Shown one piece after another: positions 56,402-64,000 of a DNA stretch of 64,000 bases; position 1 is the stretch's first letter, and every line of letters begins with the position of its first letter. The stretch is from Semisulcospira habei (taxonomy: Eukaryota; Mollusca; Gastropoda; Semisulcospiridae). The position numbers and the translations under genes are program-made. The notes below the pieces were generated by a model. It saw nothing but the letters and a program-made list of their open reading frames with translations. It was not told the DNA's origin and ran no database searches. The stretch lies in contig BTPG01000004.1 of the NCBI GenBank assembly GCA_036245525.1, positions 52,655,960-52,719,959 on the forward strand, given 5' to 3'.

Positions 56402-57254
56402 ATGCTCACCAATTTTTCCAATTGGACTTGGTACAGCTTCAGTCAAAATGCGACCGACAAACCACCTGCGATACCATGGATTTGTGACAACTTCAGAATC
56501 AAGCTAGGTAAGTACTTGTGTATATTTTTAGTTAGTGTTGTGTGAAAAGGTTTAATACACTGATATATTGATATATTTGTTTATTTTCATGGTATTAGGC
56601 TGTAGAAATTAATGAAAGATTGGCCAGCATTGAGGCTGCTTCTCACATGGTTTGTTTGTGCTGTGGGTAGCAAAACTAGCATATGAAAATGAGAAACTCG
56701 CAGTTTTGCAAGCTTTTTATTCGTTGTTTTCTGCATGCCTCGGAATTTGCAAGGTATTATGAGTGTTCCTAATTTACTACAAGAGCGGATGGCTTCAGGA
56801 AGCGATTTAATATTGAGTTTTAATACTGCTTGCGACACTGGATTTTTGTCAAGGGCAGATAATTTCATGAAACTTTTGTGGCGAATTGCTAAGTTTGAGT
56901 CGATCAGTCAGAAATTGTGTATCGTATTCGTAAACAAGAAATGATTTTTAGTTATTCTGTGGCCATAGTAGTCCTGAGCAATAAGAAATGTTCTTTGGTG
57001 ATCATTAGTATTCAGATAGAACAATATTTTCTTTTTCAGGAGGTGATCCCCAGTTTGAAAATGTGGAAATATCGAGACACCCTGATCAACCAAAGTTAGT
57101 GCCATCTACATTCTACACGCACAGCCGCTGGACCAGAAAGTTATGGAAGCAACAAAAAGGAAATACACATTGTGTCCATCTCAGCAGGAGAAGACTTTTC
57201 CCGGATAAAAGCAACTTGAGCCCATTAAGACTATACTTTGTCTTGCTGTATTGA
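56402..57254 (+). CDS. Unknown spliced ORF within the outer TIR element (106 residues)
   Basis: Exon 56402-56507 (MLTNFSNWTWYSFSQNATDK start) joins 57040-57254 over a good GTAAGT donor and a TTTCTTTTTCAG acceptor, phase 1, ending TGA. Rich in aromatic and basic residues (HSRWTRKLWKQQK). An AATAAA follows at about 58247. No DDE/DDD triad or zinc finger can be made out. Possibly the truncated start of a transposase or an accessory protein. Confidence 0.35.
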
Positions 57255-59308
57255 ATACCACGTACAGCAATATTATGCATGGCCCTCGGCGACGCAACCA
57301 CTGAAGAAAGACAGACAAGATACAGGCAGACCAAATGCGAGAAGTACAGCAACAATGGAGTAAACCCCACTACCTTCCTGCAAATAAGAAAACGGATGCA
57401 TTGATCCTTATGATGGCACAGCATAAGACAGTACACGGATCTCTGCACACAGCGCAACTTCTGGACCACGCCGCCATGTGAGGAGACGATTCCCAGTTTG
57501 CAGCCAGCCATGAATCAATCTAGAGAAATGTCCAGACACCCGCATCAAGCTACACAGTTGATGACACCAGCTTTCACAAACGAGCCGGCAGTCCAGGGTT
57601 GAGCAACATCCACTAGCACTGCGAAAAGAGAAAACTAAACCACAACAACTGCACTCTCTGCTCTGTCTCACAATCAGCAGACAAAGAGCCACGACAGAGC
57701 AGCTTTTCTACTCCCCAATAGCCCTATTAATTGGCAGTAGAGGAAACAAAACTGAATATCAACCAAGCAGCCACTCTATGCACCACTAGTGTTTCGTACA
57801 TGAAGAGTAGCCCGTTTTTTTATTTCAGTCATTTTTTCTTGCTGTATTACACCACCACATGTTTAAACATGCATATTTAGTCTTGTTTTTATGTTTTTCT
57901 TGTAGATGAAGCAATTATTTAGTTTACCTCCAAACCATTTTAAGATCCTTCAAATGGTTTCTGAGATATAATGTCCATTTTAGTATTTCAGTCTTTAGCA
58001 CATGTCCGCCACCTGTCATTTTGAACATTTTCCAGATTTGCCAGCTTCACAATGGACAGATATTTTGTAGTATTGTATCAGAAAAAAATAGTCATACTCT
58101 CTATGTATATCTGAAGACAGATTTCATCATTTACAGTTCTGTTGAAAATGTTATGCGCTGTGGCGTTTCAAAGTTGGCATTTCGTTCGATTTGTCCATTT
58201 TCAGATTTGCATATTTTATGTTTTTGGAGGCTTGCTACTGAGCCACAATAAAGGCTACATGAATCAATTCAGTTTATCTTAAAATGGTTTACTGAGGAGG
58301 TTCTGAAAATAGGTAGTGGCAGCCAAAATTTCATTATAACTTGAGACCTTCCTTACATTGTTTTATTAATAGAGCATTAAGAAACAAACAAACAGCAAAA
58401 AAGATTTTGTAAATATGTTGATTAGTTCCTGAGATACGACATTTTAAACTTTTAGGCTTTCGTCCGTGGGCCGCCAACCTAATGAAAAGTCATTTTCAGA
58501 CAAGGGATACAGAGACACTTAAGAAGATACAGGCTTCATTTTTTTTATTTCACAATCTGTATTATCAGGAAAGTATCAGAAACAAATATGAAAACCATAA
58601 TGCAGTACAATGATGTGCAATGAGTTGCTAAAAATGGAAAAAAATAAATCGGAGCCGAGTTGACATTGCACAGAAGTCCAACTTTGTGACCATATTGTGA
58701 ACAATCTTTCGCTTAAAATAACCTTTTGTGAGATGATTTTAACAAATATATATACAAAAAGTAAGCCTATTTTTTTTCAGACTGTAATATACATAAACCG
58801 TTCTGATAGAATGTGCCAAAGTCCAGAAAATGCTCAAAATGACATGTCGCGGACATGAGCAACGACGCGCAACACAAAAATTAGCATAACTTCTGAACGC
58901 CTTGATGGATTTTCATGCGGTTTGGACACAAGTCAGAATATATATTCTGCTGCAATATTAAAGAAAATCACTTTCATACATCATGTCATTCATGTTGAAC
59001 ATGCTACAAATAAAATAAAAGTATCATCGACAACATGTTGAAAGCACAAATATGACTGAAAAACTTTAACCAGTATGCAGATTTTGAGGCCATTTGGCAC
59101 GGAGGAAAAAAAGGATATTCAGCTATGATTATGAACAGAAAAAAAGATGTAAAGAGACACCTGGAAATAATGTACGTCATAATTATATTGATGAATATAT
59201 ATGTCTAAAATAGCAGCTCGGCTTGATCTGAACCTTGCGAGACAGTCTGCACAGTCAAAGGACAGATGTAAGGACCAATGAAACCAGCTCACTGCTTTAG
59301 CAATGCAA

Positions 59309-59830
59309 TCAGCACTGAACAAAAATGCACACTACAGCAGAGTGTTTTTGGAAATGTTGGTAATGGTCTCCGATGTTTGCAGCAAAAGTAGTTGCGTCAT
59401 CGACACTTTCTTGAAGCTTCATCACTTTGTTTGCCGTATGGTTTAGTTTTCTGGAAAGTGTCCCTTTCGTATACTGTCTCAAGCGAGCTGTGATGCTGTC
59501 GTGGTTGATCTGGAGTCCCTCTAATCTCACTTTAACAAGTCTCAGCTGATGTGTCCTTTTGGTTAAAACTTGCTGCAAAGTCCTCATTTCAGCCTGAAAC
59601 TTGATATTAAGTGTTTGATTTTCCTGCTCCACTTCTTTAATGCGATGCCGCACACTGGTCAGCTCCTTCCCCAACTGCTGAATGGTCGGTGTCATGCCTT
59701 TTCTTTCAGAATCCAATGTCGTGGTGGTGTTACCTAGTTCTGCTGGATTAAACGCTGCCACAATGCTAGAATCCAGTGTTTCCGCCCAAAACGAATCTAC
59801 ATTCCCCTTTTTCAGCGAATGAGTCGATTC
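59309..59830 (-). CDS. Coiled-coil ORF fragment within the inner TIR element
   Basis: 173 codons without a stop after a TAA at 59831-59833. Starts KKGNVDSFWAETLDSS, then a long heptad-like region (IQQLGKELTSVRHRIKEVEQ ... LRLVKVRLEGLQ) consistent with a coiled coil. No ATG fits a start at the left, so it is probably a 3' exon. Function unknown. Confidence 0.35.
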   Translation of the reverse strand, partial: ESTHSLKKGNVDSFWAETLDSSIVAAFNPAELGNTTTTLDSERKGMTPTIQQLGKELTSVRHRIKEVEQENQTLNIKFQAEMRTLQQVLTKRTHQLRLVKVRLEGLQINHDSITARLRQYTKGTLSRKLNHTANKVMKLQESVDDATTFAANIGDHYQHFQKHSAVVCIFVQC

Positions 59831-60224
59831 TTAAAGTTGCCCACTTTTACCACCCTCCTCCTCATTGCTGCAGCGGTCACAGTCTGCTGGGTCAATCTGA
59901 ACCACCACCTACACATCATTTCGAATTTAGAGCCTTCGCATTTTCTAAATGACTCCAGGTCAAGAAGTAAGCCTTTTGTTGGCGACTGTAGTGATGCCAG
60001 GTGGCAATCGCCTGTCAAAAGTTGCTGTCTGGTGATGCCAAGTTGGTGTAGGTGTGGTCCTACACGTCGTGTCATGACGCTTCTTCATAAAATCCTCTTG
60101 CAGTTGTATAGTGTTCTGCTTTTCCCAGTTTAGCTTTGTCTCGGGCACCAAACATCTCAGACGACTCTCTGTCAAGTCCGGAAAAAGGTTCCAAAGAAAT
60201 GCTGGTGCGTCATCAAAAGTCTTG

Positions 60225-61119
60225 TCACTCTTCATTCAGAAGATAAACTTGAAGAAGAAGTGAGTTATCCAGTGCACTGAAGGTGGGCAGGTCAGGGCGC
60301 CTCCCCCTCCCTTTGGCTAGGAAGACTTTCTTGAGTACAGTGTACGCCTCATCACCACCTAAAACAAAGGAGGTTGTTTAGTTAAATATAATGTTAATCA
60401 GTTTAAAAATACTGGAGGTTGTTTTGTTAAATATAATGTTAATCAGTTAAATAATACTGGCGGTTCACTATCAATATCATAATGACTGAGTATGGCTCTT
60501 TACACAAACAGTACTATTGTCATTGTTTACCTTAAACATCTTTTGAGGAGGAAGATTTAATTAGGCCTAGAGTAAAGAAAAATAAAAAGCAGGGTATTTT
60601 GATCATGCTGAGTGTGACTAATTATTTATCTCAACAAAAGAAACGAAGAGAAATGATGAAATACTGGCCGCTCTGAGACCTATTTTGTCAATGCCGCATA
60701 GTCGCTCATCAAATTATCTGCCCCTGGCTGTTATCACTCGCTTCGATGCCCAACAGTTAAACTTGAATATAACCATAACAGATGAGCATCGACGTTTGAA
60801 ATTAAATAGGAAAGTGATAAATGCATTTACAAATACATTACTAAGAAGCTAGTAAAGCTAACTGACTTCTGTAGTGAAGTATTTTCCTATATTCAATGGC
60901 ACTTTCCATCCAAAGAAAGATGCGATGATCAATGAGGCTGAACGCAGTGATAGAAGGATGTGTATGCAAGAATTCCGAAGAATAATAAACGAAATAGCTT
61001 CTAAACCATACAAATGACAATATAGCATAAATCTGCAAAGCGATTAAGCTTTTACTTACGTAGTTTTCTTGCAATTTCCTCGAAAGTGGAAGTACCGGTT
61101 CGTCTTCAGTCGCCGCCAT
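60225..61119 (-). CDS. Unknown two-exon ORF within the inner TIR element (65 residues)
   Basis: ATG at 61117-61119 in a YY1-type AAAATGGCGGC context, opening MAATEDEPVLPLSRKLQENY. The consensus donor (GTAAGT at 61059) gives an out-of-frame join. A second donor four bases later (GTAAAA) joins in phase to 60225-60358 (GDEAYTVLKKVFLAKGRG...LLNEE, TGA). It could be the first part of the element's own gene, with more exons than I can place. Confidence 0.3.
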
Positions 61120-61984
61120 TTTGAATTGCGGTCAGAAGAAGTCGCGCGCAACGTGAGTGGGAAATTCCTCAAGCAGATTTTCCACCACATTTGCATAATT
61201 TAGCCTCTAACACCATTCGATAGATTTGACGTTCCTCTACAAAATGGTACCCAGATGTGTGTTTTTATACGTTCTGTTTTGCTAAAAAAACGAAAATTTG
61301 TTCTTATTTTTGTGGAAAAACTACAATATTTCATGTGTGTATACAAAAATCACCAAACACCTTATACCAGTTTGAAGCTGACATCATGACCCACATTTTG
61401 ATACTAAATATAGCTGTGTAGCGTGTGTGTGGCAAATCTGCTGGCTTGTTGAATGGAGGGATCGTGTAGGCGCTTACGCGAAGCAAATGCCGGGAAGTCG
61501 GCCTGCGGCTCGCGCAAGCCGAAACACATGCTTTAAAGTTTATTTTTTCAGTTTTTTCACACAAACAAAACATATATCATATTATCATCATTGGAAAGAG
61601 GAAAGGACGTATATTATTTTGACATAAGAATGAAAACAATCGGTGCAGTAGATGCATGATAAATTTGAGTTGAAGTTGGCACAAAATGCAGCGATTTTAT
61701 GCTTGATGGTAGCCTACTGGCGAGGCTGCCACTACCTACTGAAAATAAAATGCTGTGCTTGTCATTAATTTCTTTTTTTTTTTGTGGTGATTGTCTGAAA
61801 ATGGCTTTTTCACAAGTCGGCCGTTCGAGAAAAATGTCCATAAGCTTTGAACGCACATATCTCAGCAACCAGTAGAGATATCTACAAAATTCTTTTTGTG
61901 TTGTATTCAGTTTAAAAAGTTCTACTTGGTAATCAACAAATTATTTCACTTAATGTAGGTTGAAAATTTGGCTGCCACTACCTA

Positions 61985-63297
61985 CTATAGACCACTCTAT
62001 CCTCCTCCACCGCCTTCACAACTCCTTTCGCATCACTGACTGCTCACTCCTGGTTTCTCTCCGACAGACAGCAGTCCGTCACCATCGACCGCGTCTCGTC
62101 CAACCCAGTCACCCTCTCCTGCGGAGTTCCACAGTGGTCCGTGCTGGGCCCGGTCCTTTTCACACTATACAACTCTCCACTGTCCAACATTATCCAGTCT
62201 CACCACATACTCCACCACCTCTACCTTGACGACTCATAACTAATAGACAAAGACAAACACGACAACACTCGGTCACTACTGACTCGCACGGCTGACTGCT
62301 ACGAAGACGTGAAAAACTGGATGACAGCAAACAAGCTTAAACTAAACGGAAGCCAGGCTGGTGGGCACTCGCCAGAACTTTCCCAGCTCCCTCCCTCTCT
62401 CCACCTTCAACTCGACAGCACCCCCATCTCCCTCTCTGACTCGGCCAAAAACCTCGGCGTTATCCTCGGTTCCTCTTTCCATGACCAGCTATGTCTCCGC
62501 CATGGTCCAGGCATGCTATTTCCACCTACGCCGCATCAGTCGGATCCGAAAATACCTCGCTACCGAAGCTGCCACCAAACTTGCTGTCTCTCTCATCCTA
62601 TCTCGCATCGACTACTGCAACTCTCCTTTCCGGCCTCCCTCACTCCACCACTTTTACTCTCCAGCATGTCCAGAACAATGCTGCCCACCTCATCATCAAA
62701 GAAAAAATCCGACCACATCGCTCCCCAGCTCAAACTCCTTCACTGGCTCCCGATCCCCCCAAACGCATCCAATACAAGATTCTGTCTCTCTGCTACAAAT
62801 CCCTGAACAACTGCGCTCCCACCTAGCTCTCCGACTTACTTCAACCCTACACTCCGCTCCGTCTCTGACCCTCTCCGCCTCCACATCCCCCGCACCAAAC
62901 TCAGCACTTTCGGCCCTCCTTCTCCGTCTAGGGTCCATCCACCTGGACCACTCTCTCTCTCCTCCTTCCAGCCCCCCCTCAAAACTCGCCTCTTTCAAAA
63001 GTTCTAGCACTATATCACCACACTCCCCACCCCAAGCTGACTGTCATAATGTATTTATGGTACGTGAGTCATTGTCTAAAGCATCCGCCCTCAAAACTCT
63101 TTTAACAGTTCTAGCACTATATCACCATACTCCCCACCCCAAGCTGACTGTCGTAATGTATTTCACTATTTGTGCTACGTGAGTCGTCTAAAGCATGCAT
63201 ACGCGATTTGTGAGTGCGCGCTTAGAGTTATAATTATTATAAGATAAGCGCATTATAAATACCGTTATTATTATTTTATTAATTATTATTATTAACC
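61985..63297 (+). mobile_element. L2/CR1-like LINE, right part of the split copy
   Basis: Resumes with CTATAGACCACTCTATCCTC, directly continuing the sequence lost at 55858. Contains degraded RT (YADD region destroyed: CTACCTTGACGAC then TAA) and C-terminal pieces in several frames (62309-63005). The 3' region holds an internal duplication of about 105 bp (63005-63180) and the AAGCGCATTATAAATACC plus ATT tail. Confidence 0.85.
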
Positions 63298-63481
63298 TCC
63301 GGAATCAGAATCAAGCTGTAAGTCATTGCCGTTGTCAGTGCCTCAAACGGCGATCGCTCCAGCTGACACTGCCAACACGTGGTTATGCTGCCATGCGGTA
63401 GGTAGGTACACATGTCCCAATACATTTAAGCTATCTGCTTTTGAAACCATGTCTCCAAACACAAAATGACAAACTTATTTT

Positions 63482-63757
63482 CTATTCAAATTTCTGGACT
63501 TGTTTTTGGAGTTTGCGTCCATGCATATTGCGCATGTCATCTGTGTGCCGTCGTGCTTTAGCCATGGAAATACACGCAGCCATGAACTCTGAAAACTGCG
63601 TCGCAGCGGCAGTGCCACACGATGGTATTGTCGATGGAGGCAGAGGTGTCAAAGTGCAACTTTCTTCTAAGCGATTATCAAGATCAAACTGTGCCGGGTT
63701 GAAGAATCCAAAGCATTTCAGCGCTTCATTTGCTTCAGTTTTTCTCAGCCATTTACG
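63482..63757 (-). other. Stop-free exon-like frame, unknown
   Basis: About 91 codons open between TGA (63758-63760) and TAG (63482-63484), reading KWLRKTEANEALKCFGFFNP... to ...GRKLQKQVQKFE. Composition is protein-like but no family is recognised and flanking splice sites are not convincing. It may be a transposon remnant. Confidence 0.25.
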
Positions 63758-64000
63758 TCATTTAAGATCAAAAGTGAAACCCACGATGTGGTATCCCATA
63801 ATAGTATGAATGGTGACGGTCACAACAAGTAACGTCAACATGAAGGGCACACTTTGTAATAACATGCTAATGCCACATGCAAACTAACAGTTTGCCCGTC
63901 CGCGACCAGTTGAGTGGCTAAAGGTACCAACTCGTCACTAAAAGTAGAACGACTGTTAAGGTACGCACGGTGGTGCAAGGATGATGCAGATGCACTGAAT

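Larger units (their letters stand above)
58310..61738. mobile_element. Inner DNA transposon with the same TIR, inserted in the outer one
   Basis: Identical 15-bp termini, flanked by CTGAAAA (58303-58309, 61739-61745), again 7 bp. Length 3429 bp. Subterminal sequence of its left end (CCAAAATTTCA) resembles the right end of the outer copy, so the two are in opposite orientation. Contains - strand open frames at 59309-59830 and 60225-61119. Confidence 0.85.
55859..61984. mobile_element. Outer DNA transposon, TIR TAGGTAGTGGCAGCC, 7-bp target duplication
   Basis: Left terminus TAGGTAGTGGCAGCC and right terminus GGCTGCCACTACCTA are perfect inverted repeats of 15 bp. They are bracketed by CTATAGA (55852-55858, 61985-61991), which occurs once in the uninterrupted LINE (31811-31820, as CCATAGA). 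Without the inner element it is about 2.69 kb. It holds one spliced open frame (56402-57254). I do not recognise a DDE transposase, so it is either non-autonomous or of a family I do not know. Confidence 0.85.

Noticed and set aside
55859..61984. Idea that the four TAGGTAGTGGCAGCC ends mark two side-by-side elements
   Set aside because: The order is left, left, right, right, and each inner/outer pair has its own matching 7-bp flank, so the arrangement is nested.
1..64000. tRNA genes, rRNA genes, CRISPR arrays, bacterial operons or integrated viruses
   Set aside because: I saw no cloverleaf with internal promoter boxes, no rRNA similarity, no spaced identical repeats of CRISPR type, and no viral structural or polymerase genes; all reverse transcriptases are non-LTR type.

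Overview
This is a eukaryotic nuclear window: split genes with GT-AG introns, dense intronic repeats and many non-LTR retrotransposons and cut-and-paste elements. The gene models are metazoan and the repeat content (RTE- and L2-like LINEs, hAT-like elements, many fold-back repeats, a SINE with an ATCA-type tail) looks lophotrochozoan. A mollusc, perhaps a marine gastropod, is my best guess, but that is an inference from style and not a proof.

Three host genes can be supported. (1) WDHD1/AND-1 (CTF4), a replisome hub, runs on the + strand from the left edge to 20525; thirteen exons with consistent phases give the last 576 residues including the HMG box, and the N-terminal WD40 exons lie outside the window. 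(2) EFCAB2/DRC8, an EF-hand subunit of the ciliary dynein regulatory complex, is complete on the - strand: six exons between 27166 and 51187 give 166 residues. (3) The first coding exon of an hnRNP U-like gene (SAP domain) starts at 51671 on the + strand, only about 480 bp from the EFCAB2 start. The two genes are head to head over a short intergenic region with an NRF1-type palindrome and a YY1-type start context. WDHD1 and EFCAB2 are convergent. A further, unidentified set of exon-like fragments (46479-50039, - strand) sits inside EFCAB2 intron 1.

The rest is mostly mobile DNA. One RTE-like LINE family has two copies with intact 5' ends and 13-bp target duplications (4557-8434, 36103-39741), a 5'-truncated copy (21084-23323) and a 3' tail (47797-48055). 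A second L2/CR1-like LINE has copies at 24563-25694, 30446-33088 (long open frame) and 54077-63297 (split). Two other LINE types occur at 33247-35451 and 48703-49735. Many of these are nested: a hAT-like element in the RTE 5' region, an RTE copy in a hAT-like transposase exon that itself sits in a hairpin repeat, a SINE in each of two LINE families, and in 54077-63297 an L2 copy split by a 6.1-kb terminal-inverted-repeat element that contains a second 3.4-kb element with the same termini.

The other main signal is a set of palindromic repeats, about 90 to 220 bp, spread through introns and intergenic DNA. Several otherwise different families share TTAA-flanked CCC...GGG ends and two of them share an almost identical inner stem. 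I regard these fold-back families, and the nested elements with 7-bp target duplications, as the most likely under-described systems here. I found no tRNA, rRNA, CRISPR or bacterial-type operon features.
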